Of a stretch of DNA of 64,000 bases, positions 12,201 to 23,685 are shown piece by piece. The position numbers and the translations under genes are program-made. A model generated the notes under the pieces. The model did not search any database. It was not told the origin of the DNA and saw only the letters and a list, made by a program, of their open reading frames with translations. The first letter of the stretch is position 1. Each line of letters opens with the position of its first letter. Source of the stretch: Bromus sterilis (Eukaryota > Streptophyta > Magnoliopsida > Poales > Poaceae); contig OX465598.1 in NCBI GenBank assembly GCA_950022295.1, forward strand, positions 69,052,001 through 69,116,000, in the 5' to 3' direction.

Positions 12201-15200
12201 GGCATATGTAGGTCATGTGTCTGACGTTGTTCACGGACATGGGCTAACACTTAGTAAAATCATCGATCCGTATGTGGAAACTCCTGGTACGTGTCTACCG
12301 GTGTGAATAATGTGGTGAAATGTGTTCAACCTTGGTTTTCCATGTACATATGTGCTAAACAAACATAGATAGATAAAAAAGTCCATTGGTATATCCTCGC
12401 ACGGAGAAAGCTATAAGGGTAGATCTGCGGGCCCCCCCGATCTAGGGTTTCTGGGGTGAATGACCGTCGGAGGGCCGGAATCATTGGAAAACCTTCATGT
12501 GGAGCTAGGTTATGTTTATAAGTGTGATTTAATGTTTGTAGATGGCATATGTAGGTCATGTGTTTGACGTTGTTCACGGACATGGGCTAACACTTATTAA
12601 AATCGTCGATCCGTATGTGGAAACTCTCGATACGTGTCTACCGGTGTGAATAATGTGGTGAAATGTGTTCAACCTTGGTTTTCCCTGTACATATGTGCTA
12701 AACAAACATAGATAGATAAAAAAGTCCATTGGTCCATCCTCGTACGGAGAAAGCTATAAGGGTAGATCTGCGGGCCCCCCGATCTAGGGTTTCGGGGGTG
12801 AATGACCGTCGGAGGTTCGGAATCATTGGAAAACCTGCATGTGGAGCTAGGTTATGTTTATAAGTGTGATTTAATGTTTGTAGATGGCATATGTAGGTCA
12901 TGTGTCTGACGTTGTTCACGGACATGGGCTAACACTTAGTAAAATCGTCGATCCGTATGTGGAAACTCCCGGTACGTGTCTACTGGTGTGAATAATGTGG
13001 TGAAATGTGTTCAACGTTGGTTTTCCATGTACATATGTGCTAAACAAACATAGATAGATAAAAAAGTCCATTGGTCCATCCTCGTACGGAGAAAGCTATA
13101 AGGGTAGATCTGCGGGCCCCCTCGATCTAGGTTTCGGGGGTGAATGACCGTCGGAGGGCCGGAATCATTGGAAAACCTGCATGTGGAGCTAGGTTATGTT
13201 TATAAGTGTGATTTCATGTTTGTAGATGGCATATGTAGGTCATGTGTCTAACGTTGTTCACGGACATGGGCTAACACTTAGTAAAATCATCGATCCGTAT
13301 GTGGAAACTCCCGGTACGTGTCTACCAGTGTGAATAATGTGGTGAAATGTATTCAACCTTGGTTTTCCATGTACATATGTGCTAAACAAACATATATAGA
13401 TAAAAAAGTCCATTGGTCCATCCTCGTACGGAGAAATCTATAAGGGTAGATCTGCGGGCCCCCCGATCTAGGGTTTCGGGGCTGAATGACCGTCGGAGGG
13501 CCGAAATCATTGGAAAACCTGCATGTGGAGCTAGGTTATGTTTATAAGTGTGATTTAATGTTTGTAGATGGCATATGTAGGTCATGTGTCTGACGTTGTT
13601 CACGGACATGGGCTAACACTTAGTAAAATCATCGATCCGTATGTGGAAACTCCCGGTACGTGTCTACCGGTGTGAATAATGTGGTGAAATGTGTTCAACC
13701 TTGGTTTTCCATGTACATATGTGCTAAACAAACATTGATAGATAAAAAAGTCCATTGGTACATCCTCGCACGGAGAAAGCTATAAGGGTAGATCTGCGGG
13801 CCCCCCCGATCTAGGGTTTCGGGGGTGAATGACCGTCGGAGGGCCGGAATCATTGGAAAACCTGCATGTGGAGCTAGGTTATGTTTATAAGTGTGATTTA
13901 ATGTTTGTAGATGGCATATGTAGGTCATGTGTTTGACGTTGTTCACGGACATGGGCTAACACTTAGTAAAATCTTCGATCCGTATGTGGAATCTCCCGGT
14001 ACGTGTCTACCGGTGTGAATAATGTGGTGAAATGTGTTCAACCTTGGTTTTCCATGTACATATGTGCTAAACAAACATAGATAGATAAAAAATTCCATTG
14101 GTCCATCCTCGTACGGAGAAAGCTATAAGGGTAGATCTGCGCCCCCCCCCCCGATCTAGGGTTTCGGGGGTGAATGACCGTCGGAGGGCCGAAATCATTG
14201 GAAAACCTGCATGTGGAGCTAGATTATGTTTATAAGTGTGATTTAATGTTTGTATATGGCATATGTAGGTCATGTGTTTGACGTTGTTCAAGGACATGGG
14301 TTAACACTTAGTAAAATCGTCGATCCATATGTGGAAACTCCCGGTACGTGTTTACCGGTGTGAATAATGTGGTGAAATGTGTTCAACCTTTGTTTTCCAT
14401 GTACATATGTGCTAAACAAACATAGATAGATAAAAATGTCCATTGGTCCATCCTCGTACGGAGAAAGCTATAGGGGTAGATCTGCGGGGCCCCCCGATCT
14501 AGGGTTTCGGGGGTGAATGACCGTCGGAGGTTCGGAATCATTGGAAAACCTGCATGTGGAGCTAGGTTATGTTTATAAGTGTGATTTAATGTTTGTAGAT
14601 GGCATATGTAGGTCATGTGTCCGACGTTGTTCACGGACATGGGCTAACAATTAGTAAAATCGTCGATCCGTATGTGGAAACTCCCGGTACGTGTCTACCG
14701 GTGTGAATAATGTGGTGAAATGTGTTTAACCTTGGTTTTCCATGTACATATGTGCTAAACAAACATAGATAAATAAAAAAGTCCATTGGTCCATCCTCGT
14801 ACGGAGAAAGCTATAAGGGTAGATCTGCGGCCCCCCCCGTTCTAGGGTTTCGGGGGTGAATGAACGTCGGAGGGCCGGAATCATTGGAAAACCTGCTTGT
14901 GGAGCTAGGTTATGTTTATAAGTGTGATTTAATGTTTGTAGATGGCATATGTAGGTCATGTGTCTGACGTTGTTCAAGGACATGGGCTAACACTTAGTAA
15001 AATCGTCGATCCGTATGTGGAAACTCCCGGTACGTGTCAACCGGTGTGAATAATGTGGTGAAATGTGTTCAACCTTGGTTTTCCATGTACATATGTGCTA
15101 ATAACACATAGATAGATAAAAAATTCCATTGGTCCATCCTCGTACGGAGAAAGCTATAAGGGTAGATCTGCGGGCCCCCCGATCTAGGGTTTCGGGGGTG

Positions 15201-16560
15201 AATGACCATCGGAGGGCCGGAATCATTGGAAAACCTGCATGTGGAGCTAGGTTATGTTTATAACTGTGATTGAATGTTTTTAGATGGCATATGTAGGTCA
15301 TGTGTTTGACCTTGTTCACGGACATGGGCTAACACTTAGTAAAATCGTCGATCCGTATGTGGAAACTCCCGGTACGTGTCTACCGGTGTGAATAATGTGG
15401 TGAACTGTGTTCGACCTTGGTTTTCCATGTACGTATGTGCTAAAAAACATAGATAGATAAAAAAGTCCATTGGTCCATCCTCGTATGGAGAAAGCTATAA
15501 GGGTAGATCTGCGGGGCCCCCCGATCTAGGGTTTCGGGGGTGAATGACCGTCGGAGGGCCTGAATCATTGGAAAACCTGCATGTGGAGCTAGGTTATGTT
15601 TATAAGTGTGATTTAGTGTTTGTAGATGGCATATGTAGGTCATGTGTCTGACGTTGTTCACGAACATGGGCTAACACTTAGTAAAATCGTCGATCCGTAT
15701 GTGGAAACTCCCGGTACGTGTCTACCGGTGTGAATAATGTGATGAAATGTGTTCAACCTTGGTTTTCCATGTACATATGTGCTAAACAAACATAGATAGA
15801 TAAAAAAGTCCATTGGTCCATCCGCGTACGGAGAAAGCTATAAGGGTAGATCTGCGCCCCCCCCCCCCCCGATCTAGGGTTTCGGGGGTGAATGACCGTC
15901 GGAGGGCCGGAATCATTGGAAAACCTGCATGTGGAGCTAGGTTATGTTTATAAGTGTGATTTAATGTTTGTAGATGGCATATGTAGGTCATGTGTCTGAC
16001 GTTGTTCACGGATATGGTCTAACACTTAGTAAAATCGTCGATCCATATGTGGAAACTCCCGGTACATGTCTACCGGTGTGAATAATGTGGTGAAATGTGT
16101 TCAACCCTGGTTTTCCATGTACATATGGGCTAAACAAACTTAGATAGATAAAAAAGTCCATTGGTCCATCCTCGTACGGAGAATGCTATAAGGGTAGATC
16201 TGCGGCCCCCTCGATCTAGGGTTTCGGGGGTGAATGACCGTCGGAGGGCCGGAATCATGGGAAAACCTGCATGTGGAGCTAGGTTATGTTTATAAGTGTG
16301 ATTTAATGTTTGTAGATGGCATATGCAGGTCATGTGTCTGACGTTGTTCACGGACATGGGCTAACACTTAGTAAAATCGTCGATCCGTATGTGGAAACTC
16401 CCGGTATGTGTTTACCGGTGTGAATAATGTGGTGAAATGTGTTCAACCTTGGTTTTCCATGTACATATGTGCTAAACAAACATAGATAGATAAAAATGTC
16501 CATTGGTCCATACTCGTACGGAGAAAGCTATAGGGGTAGATCTGCGGGCGGAGGTAGACC
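9240..16560. repeat. ~342 bp tandem array inside the CACTA, about 20 conserved units
   Basis: The landmark GTTGTTCACGGACATGGG recurs every 342-348 bp from about 9.82 to 16.35 kb (20 occurrences). Other fixed points are GAGAAAGCTATAAGGGTAG, a C-run of 5-14 bases, GATCTAGGGTTTCGG and GTGAATAATGTGGTGAAATG. Two diverged partial units precede the array (9240-9560 and 9561-9820) and a decayed one follows it. Most units differ at only a few percent of positions plus C-run length. Each unit carries a reverse-strand open frame of 75-86 codons, which I regard as non-coding. The array sits between two blocks of subterminal repeats, within the element's left arm. Confidence 0.92.
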
Positions 16561-16960
16561 GCCGGAGCGTCGGAATCACAGGAGGGGTATAGGGGTAGAC
16601 CGCCAGCCCCCCTCCGGAGCGATGAAACATGTGAGTGTCTCTCTCCTATTGAAATGGAAAATGGCCACAAGTAATTCAAAAAACCTAAAAAATGGAAAAT
16701 GGCCACAATTAATTCAAAGTGCTAGAGTTGTACCCCGCAAAAAAATACAGAAATTAAAAAAAGCTATAAGTCTCTTAAAAATGTTATACATGTTAGCTAT
16801 TAGTCTGGATATAGGTGACATGACTATATGCTATAGGTAATAATGGGAAAAATAAAAAAAATGAAAATGGACCTAAGCCGACGGCTAGGCCGTCGGCGTA
16901 TCTCGGATTTAAATAATTAATTTACCTACGCCGACGTAGGACCGCGCCCCCAATTTCGGA
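16561..16960. repeat. Decayed array end and internal subterminal-repeat cluster
   Basis: GGGGTAGACCGCC occurs near 16590, a relic of the array unit. A short direct repeat (AAATGGAAAATGGCCACAA, twice near 16653 and 16689) follows. At 16874-16940 two face-to-face pairs of the CACTA subterminal motif recur (CCGACGGCTAGGCCGTCGG and CTACGCCGACGTAGG). This suggests the array expanded within what was once a continuous subterminal region. Confidence 0.6.
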
Positions 16961-16963
16961 CAC

Positions 16964-18624
16964 ATGATCCCCTGGGTCAACCGTCGCCGCCATCCCTCCC
17001 AAATCCTGACCCCGACCGCTCCCACCGCCGAGCCCTCCCGCCACCAGCCCTCCCGCCGCCGCCGCACCTCCCCCCGCCGGCCCGACCCGCACCTCCTCCG
17101 TCAAGCCCCCTCCGCCGCACCTCCCTTCGCCACCGTCCCTCGCGCCACCAGCCACCTCCTCCTCTGCTCGCCGTGCCGAGTACCTCCCGCCGTCGAGGCC
17201 TCCTCCACCGATCCTACCGCCGTCGACCCTCCTCCACCGATCCGGCCGCTGTCCAGCCCCTCCTCAAGATCCAGCAGCGCTCGCCGGCGCCCCGTCCTCA
17301 GGATCCAGCAGAAGGACGGCCACAACCCAACCCCCTCCTCGACTAGCTCCTAGCAGGTTGCCACCCCCTCCTCAAAACTTGCAAGATTGAACATTTTGGT
17401 ACTGCCATTGCTACTGCTTAGCCAATTAGGTTTTGAAAAATTTATATGCTAATTAGAAAATTTTGTACTGCCTAATGGTATTGCTTATGGTTGTTGATGC
17501 TGTAAAAAATGTTAATTATTTCACTTGATGCTTCATTTAGCTATTTCTGATTTGCTATCTTCACATTTATGCCTAGTGTCATAGGCTCTCTTTGTTAGAA
17601 GCCACACAATGCAACCATAACCATTTATTTAATATAGTTTCATAGAACAAGCCACACAATGCAACCATAACCATAACCACATGTTTGTATATATGCATTT
17701 ATTTATCGAAAAAGGAAAATATGTTTTATATCATTATTATCGGATTTGCTAAAGCACATCTAGATGTGCTTTAGTTAGAGCACATCTAAGTAGTTCAATC
17801 TAACTAAGAATAAAAAAAATATACACAAATATCTATGTAAAATGAATGATATAGGATTTAGATAATTGCTACTTAGGCAGATAATGAAGGGTAGGCTCAA
17901 AACATTAAATTTTAAAGCCTAATTAGCAAGTGCATTGCCATTTTTGCATGTAATGCAAATTACTATATGTCCTAGTATATCGAGGACCAAATTGTAAATT
18001 GTTGAGAATTTGAGGCTAAATTGTTGTTTTTATGGTAATTACAGACTATCTTGGAGCCGCCGCCGTCTCGGAGCCCCCTTCGTCGCCTCGCACCCCCGTT
18101 GTCGATCACACTTCAAGGGTGAGAATCCGTTCACCCCTCTCGTGTACCTAGGTTTATTTTCATGTCTAGATCACCAAGTCAAGTCGCGTCACCTAGGCGC
18201 CATCCCGACTGTAAGCGTTACGCGGATAAATATGCATTAGTGTCTCGCATATTTTGAACCGCAACGCTTACGGCTTTTATCGGGCAGTCGGCGGATTCGT
18301 AGTTGGGTATGGTTCTTGCTGGCTCTTCCTCGATCCGAGACAGGATTTCGGCGGCGCCTCCTCGTTGTTCTCCGGATGCACATTCTCTCAGCTTTTAGTC
18401 GAGACGTGTATCGGGAGAGCAGCGGGGAGGTGTTGCCGAAATTCTGCTCGAATCGGGGTAGAGCCAGGGAGAACTTACCCAATCTACGGATCTGGCGGCT
18501 GGTTAGGACCCACTTTCCTATTAGACATGTAGGTTGATGCATGCGTAAAAAATGAAGCATTTTAATCTCCCGTTTGATATTAAATGCTATGTTTGTCGTT
18601 TGGCTCTCAATAAAGCAGAAGAGG
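16964..18624 (+). other. CACTA leader region upstream of the transposase gene
   Basis: A very GC-rich, Pro/Arg/Ser-coding stretch (16964-17353) is followed by about 1.2 kb of AT-rich and mixed sequence leading to the transposase start. I read it as promoter, 5' UTR and probably a leader intron of the transposon transcript. The proline-rich open frame has no domain I recognise and is likely a composition artefact. Confidence 0.5.
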
Positions 18625-19822
18625 ATGGATGATAATGGGTGGATTTATAGTGGACGTACTAGTGCTGTTGACAGAACAGATGAGTGGCCATGGAAGACCG
18701 CTATGGTAGTGCAGGATATAGCCCGTGGTCCAAAGACACTTGATCTCCGTTGCCTTGCGTCCGTTGCAGAAATCGTCATCGCGCTAGAAAGGAGGTTATG
18801 AAACAACACCTTTGGGCTTATGGGTATATGCCGGGCTTCGTCACGACGGTCGACTTTACTCAAAACGAACGTGATAGAGGTGACGTGATGCGGCAACGGA
18901 TCGATGGCATAGAGTACGATGGCATGCGAAACTTGCTGGAGGATTTCCGTGATGCCATGCCGGAGTCTCCACCTTCTGTGGAACCAGAGGGACCGCCGGA
19001 ACCGGAGCAACCGCCTAAACCACAGGATCCCGAGCCATCCGCTAAGGCGTTCTATGATATGATGGAATCGGCTAAGAGGCCTCTGTACCCGGGTGCAAAT
19101 GTTTCTCAGCTCGATACCATCTCGCAAGCACTAGCCTCAAAGCTCCAGTTCAACATGACCCGTTCATGCTTCGAAGCCACTCTGGTAAGACATGCTAACA
19201 CGTTGCCCGATGGTGATTGTATGCCTAAAACCTTGTACGAATGCAAGAAAATCACACGAGCGCTCAGCATGGACTACATAAAGATAGATTGTTGTCCAAA
19301 AGGTTGCCTTTTGTTTTGGAAACAGTTTGCGGATGACAAGTACTGTAGCTTGTGTGGGGCCTCTAGGTATCTTGAGTCCAAGGGAGCCGATGGTGAGCCC
19401 AAGGTGCAGACAAAGGTCCCCGCTTCGATTCTTCGTTATCTCCCATTCATAACAAGAATCCAGCGGCTTTACATGACCTTGGAGTCTGCCAAACAGATGA
19501 CATGGCACAAGGACGGGAAGAGATACCCTGACGAGCACGGACGGGAAACAATGGGACATCCATCTGATAGCAGGGCATGGAAGAAGTTCGATGAAGACCA
19601 CCCCGATCTGGCGGCAGAGGCCCGACACTGCAGAATTGCCATATCTATGGATGGATTCAATCCATATGGCATGTCGAGTTCCTCGTACAGCTGTTGGCCG
19701 GTGTTTGTTATTCCACTCAATCTCCCCCCCCCCCCCAGCCCTAATGCAAAGGAATACCATATTCTTGACGCTGATCATTCCAGGGCCTGACTACCCGGGG
19801 AAGAATTTGAGTGCCTGACTAC
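18625..19822 (+). pseudogene. CACTA transposase (TNPD/tnp2 type), frameshifted and truncated
   Basis: The product would cut and join the transposon ends. From ATG 18625 it begins MDDNGWIYSGRTS, the plant transposase-associated domain, with its Cys pairs after a frameshift near 18748 (LPCVRCRNRHRARKEVMKQH). Next come a Pro/Glu-rich linker, then the start of the tnp2 domain: CPKGCLLFWKQFADDKYCSLCG, then LRYLPFITRIQRLY, MTWHKDGKRYPDEHGRE, and RIAISMDGFNPYGMSSSSYS, which holds the first catalytic-region Asp. A C-run at about 19726-19737 causes a second frameshift; the other frame continues IIPGPDYPGKNLS and then stops. The rest of the catalytic core is deleted, and the sequence joins the second transposon gene through duplicated filler DNA. 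It cannot make active transposase. Confidence 0.85.
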
Positions 19823-22136
19823 CAGCTGTTGGCCGGTGCGTCGACAAAGAAGGCAAAGGTTCGTGGGGAAATAGAAGTCCCTAAGGAGGAGCCTGCCCCG
19901 GAGGCTCGGACCCTCATTGAACCTACTAGAACGGAGTAAGTGGCTATAGTTTCATTTCGTTGATACCAACTTGGCATGTACTAATGTTTGATTCTTGTGC
20001 AGCAATTGGCTTCATCCTGCGGGGACCCGAGTCCCTGGCTGCATGCTTGGAGCTATCATTAGGAAGTTTTGGCCGGGCTTCTACACCATAGACAAAGGCG
20101 AGAGGAAGCTAGACACGCTTTGGAGACACTACGAGCTCGCAGATTGTCCCCCCTACGGGAAAGCTTCTGACGCCGTGATCAACAAGTTTTGGGTAAGGCA
20201 AAATCATGACTCTTCACACTTTTTTTGTTCATAGTTGATGACCCCGCCATGCTAACTCATGAATCCCACACTTTTTTGATGCATGATTTCAGAGATTCTA
20301 TAGGGTGGCTCCGGAGCACCAGGAGACGGCGAAACAAGACACTACAGGCTCATTGTAAGAGGTTGACTAATCATCAGTTCTATAACCAGGGTCATACCGT
20401 CAGGAGTCAATACAACATGGAAAAATCGGGCAAGCCGTTGCCGAAGCACGAGAATGTCAAGTCACGCTCGACGATGACCGCGGAAGAGTACGATGAGGTA
20501 AGTAAATTGTCGATGAGATTCTATGTTAATGCTAAGTTGCAATTGCATCATCTTTTCTTCACATGCGTATTGATTTTTCAGGTTAGGCCCGATTGGGCCT
20601 ATGGCAAGGAGGAGGCATGGAGGGCGTTGACTGCGAGGTGGCGCGGGGAAGACGAGGAGTGGAACGCCTTGAGCGAGCGGAACAAGGCGAACCGCGGCAG
20701 CGGGGGGACACATTGGGCTGGAAACCTAGGCAGTGAGCGCTACAAGGCCAAGCTGGTATACACATACATGGAACAACCTGCATTTATTTCCCCTCATGCA
20801 TTTTCCTACTTGGTACTCATAAAATCTCTTTGGCGATGCAGGAGGATAAACTAGGGAGGCCCGTCAGCTCATATGAGTCATGGGACTCGATGAGGATGAT
20901 GGCGCCCGATCTCTCCCAGCCTCAGCCTCAGCTTCCCAAGTACTTCGGCACTGCCCAGGAGGACGGTGCTAAGTACCTCGAGGCGATGGTCGCTTTTAAT
21001 CCGGAGTTGGACGACCCTAGAAGTGCGGAACCCGACCCCAGAGCGTTGGTCGTGTCTGGGGGAGGCCTCCAGCACGGCCGTCTAAAGGTCATGGATAAGA
21101 TGACCCCGCACAGTCCCAATTTGAGCCTCACGCGGATCAAGGCTACCCTCGGTCCCGACGACCCCGCACCGCCTCCTCGACGATGGCCTTCCCAGACTGG
21201 TTACGATGTAAGTTTCTCTCATTTCCATCCTTTCTGTGACAATACTACTTCCTCAGTGGCTTATTTGATGAGATGGTTCAATTTTTGTAATTGTAGGATG
21301 CTTTCGAGGCGGCCTACAAGGCCCACAACGACGCCTATTTGGTGGACCTTGCGCAGTGGAGACAGAGAGCACAAATACACGAGGAGTGGAAAGAGGCAAA
21401 AGAAGATGTAAGTTCCAACCTTTCTTTTTTTCAAAAGATGACAAGTCTCAATTTTCATACTTTTGTGCAATGCCTGACATGTTAACTATCTTGCAGGCTC
21501 TAGAGAGTGCTCGGCTTACGGGAGTGCTCGTCGATATACCGCCACAACCTCCTCGAGCCGGGCTTAAGACGGAGTTTGTATCAAAGGAAGAGTTCGCTCA
21601 GAACTACTACTACACCGGCTTAACCCCGGTAATTTACTTGCCCAATCAGTTGCTACCACTTTCACGTGCCTTGGCGGTTGCTAACTATTGCTCAAACGTG
21701 TAGGGAACGGGAGCCTCCGGGACTGGACCCTTTGGTCGTGCTGCTGCCTCGCCATCGTCGTCCCGCGCGGTCACACCGGTGCACCCTGGCCCCGGTGGTA
21801 GTGGTGCCTCGCGCGAGAGCACACCGGTTCATGGTGGCGCGGGATCACCTGCTTCCGGTGCTGGTTCGACGGCGCCTCCGCACCGCCAGTCGCCTATCTT
21901 CACGCGCGGAGACCTCGGCTTCTCCGGCTCGACTCCCTCTCCGGACGCGATGAGCTGGCGTGTAGAGGTCTCGTTTGTACCGATACGATGTTTGGGATGT
22001 TGTTATACTTTGTATCCATACTATGTCTCTTATTTTGCATGTTTGGAACTTGTTATGCTATATATGTATAAGATGTTGTTATACTATGTCTCTTATTTTG
22101 CATTGTTTGGTCTTTGTCAATGTGCATTTGTAATAT
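19823..22136 (+). pseudogene. Second CACTA gene (TNPA-like, plant transposase Ptta/En/Spm family), broken
   Basis: This resembles the second product of monocot CACTA elements, thought to bind subterminal repeats. Clear splice sites delimit exons: donor GTAAGT after 19935 and acceptor before NWLHPAGTRVPGCMLGAIIR (20003 on); donor after NKFW (20192); acceptor at 20291; then exons coding HQFYNQGHTVRSQYNMEK, VRPDWAYGKEEAWRALTARW, EDKLGRPVSSYESWDSMRMM, an Asp/Pro-rich GGGLQHGRLKVMD region, DAFEAAYKAHNDAYLVDLAQ, and ALESARLTGVLVDIPPQPP. The last exon is Gly/Ser/Pro-rich. A frameshift lies in the exon after 20291, between QETAKQ and LQAHCKRLTN. The first exon is fused to the truncated transposase gene by deletion, so no normal start remains. 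Confidence 0.75.
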
Positions 22137-22264
22137 AAATGCCTATAATGCCTGGCTCTGATCTTGGTATGAATAATATAATGGCTATATGCTTATGAGA
22201 ATTTTAAATATGCAGGAAATGAAACAGAAATGAAAAAAGGGAAAACAGGCCTTGTTTTGTGCCA

Positions 22265-22640
22265 AATGGCAGAGCCTACGCCGACGGCCTGGCCGTCGGC
22301 GTAGACCCGCTGCCCAGACGCGACAAGGAGGTGACGCGTGGCCTGGCTGGAAGGGACCCTAAGCCGACGGCCCGGCCGTCGGCGTAGAGGGCAACCAGGC
22401 CTAACGGCCGTTAAGCCCAGGGTGGGGCCCACTGGTGCTACGCCGAGGGCCTCTACACCGACGGCCGCACAAAAACCGTCGGGCCAGACCCTACGCCGAC
22501 GGGTTTTAGGGCAAGCCCGAGAAAACCCATGCCCGACGGCTATACGCCGACGGCGGCCGTCGGCGTAGGCCTAAGCCGGCGGCTTTTTGGCCTACGCCGA
22601 CGGTGGCCGGCCGTCAGCGTATGGCTGCCGTCCCGTAGTG
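22265..22640. repeat. CACTA right subterminal repeats and terminus
   Basis: About ten copies of CTACGCCGACGG or its complement, several face to face (CCGACGGCCTGGCCGTCGG), lead to the terminal TCCCGTAGTG. Together with the left block they define the outer ends of the element. Confidence 0.85.
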
Positions 22641-22643
22641 AAG

Positions 22644-23685
22644 GGGTTCTCCTCTTAAGAAAATTTCCGCAATTCAAGCTAAGGATATCCTCGATGGTAA
22701 ACTCGTCGAGGCCAAGAGTTTGTGCGGCTGCAAGGTCGGCTACTAGCGAAGGGACCATTGGTGAAGCCGACCCCTTACCCCTTTTGAGCGCACATTCCCG
22801 TACGACCTTGTTGCCTTGAGCTACTAGTACCCCTTCCCCCGGTTTTCGGGGACGCCTACTAGTATCTTATGTGTGCTCTATTTTGGAACCTTCGTGGATT
22901 TGATCATGATGGTCACCGACGTCAGTTGGTTGCGTACTATCGCGACCAGTACATCGATATTGTCGCCATTCAAGAAACCATGCGGCTCAACTTCTCTATT
23001 CCGAAGCTCGAGGGTCTTAGCAGCCACCTCTTTTCTAGCATTGGCTCCCATCCGGTTGGACAACTACCACTGGGGAGGGGTTCTTTTAGGGGTAAAAGAT
23101 GAAACCTTCAAGGTGGGTAATATGGATTGTTAACATGGAACTTTTGGAGAGGGCCGAGAATTTCAAGTGGGAGGTTATCGTGGGTTATGGCCTAGCGGGC
23201 CATCGGCGATCTGGTGAGTTCCTTGAGGAACTCCATGCGAAGGTCTCTCGGTCAAGCCTACCGGTGCTGGTAGGTGGCGACTTCAATGTCATTCGCAGCC
23301 CTTAGGACAAGAACAACTTCCGTGTATACTATATGACTATGCATCGATTTAAAGATTGCATTGATGGCCTTCCCCTTCGTTTAGTTGATCGCGCCAACCC
23401 CTATTCACTTGGATGACCGTCATGTGTCCCCAACAAGGAGCATCCTCGTTCAGGTGTTGAGGTCACTGGATTGGGGAAATTCGGTTTCACTTGGATTACC
23501 CATGGGAGGTCACTAGGATTGGGTTGGATCACGCCCCCTATTACTTTCCTTCATGGATCATCGGTCTCGTCCCTGCCTCGGTTTTGTTTTGATTCCTTTT
23601 TCCTCAATCAAGCCGGATTCTCGGATGCGGTCCGTGCACACTGGATCACTGCTTGTCCTGAGCCTCACCACTCCATGTTGGTGGT
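22644..23685 (+). pseudogene. LINE endonuclease region, right of the CACTA insertion
   Basis: After the linker that joins the 8600-8724 fragment, the sequence encodes an apurinic-type endonuclease of a plant LINE: LFWNLRGFDHDGHRRQLVAY, then IDIVAIQETMRL (Gln-Glu-Thr active-site motif), then across frameshifts LPVLVGGDFNVIRSP (GGDFN motif), FTWITHGRSLGLGW and a FSDAVRAHWITACPEPHHSM end. Several stops and frame changes are present. The reverse transcriptase is missing: the fragment is cut off at 23686 by an LTR remnant. It is not functional. Confidence 0.8.

Larger units (their letters stand above)
8725..22640 (+). mobile_element. Complete CACTA (En/Spm-like) DNA transposon, 13,916 bp
   Basis: Both ends read CACTACGGGA (8725-8734 and the complement at 22631-22640), and AAG is duplicated at 8722-8724 and 22641-22643. 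CACTA elements always make a 3 bp duplication. Inside, in order: a left subterminal block of GCCGTCGGCGTA motifs, a ~7.3 kb tandem array, a second subterminal cluster near 16.87-16.95 kb, a GC-rich leader, a broken tnp2-type transposase gene, a broken second gene with many introns, and the right subterminal block. Both genes are damaged, so movement would depend on a relative. Intact ends and duplication imply fairly recent insertion. Confidence 0.92.

Noticed and set aside
9921..16357. Nineteen similar reverse-strand ORFs (MSVNNVRHMTYICHLQ...) of 75-86 codons
   Set aside because: They recur only because the DNA unit is homogenised and its usual length (342) is divisible by 3. Their C-termini change frame with every C-run change, and none has a promoter or known domain.
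9240..16560. CRISPR-like repeat array
   Set aside because: Plant nuclear DNA; the whole 342 bp unit is conserved, with no unique spacers.
16964..17353. 129-codon proline/arginine-rich ORF
   Set aside because: Extreme GC bias opens frames on both strands; no domain, and it sits where the CACTA leader is expected.
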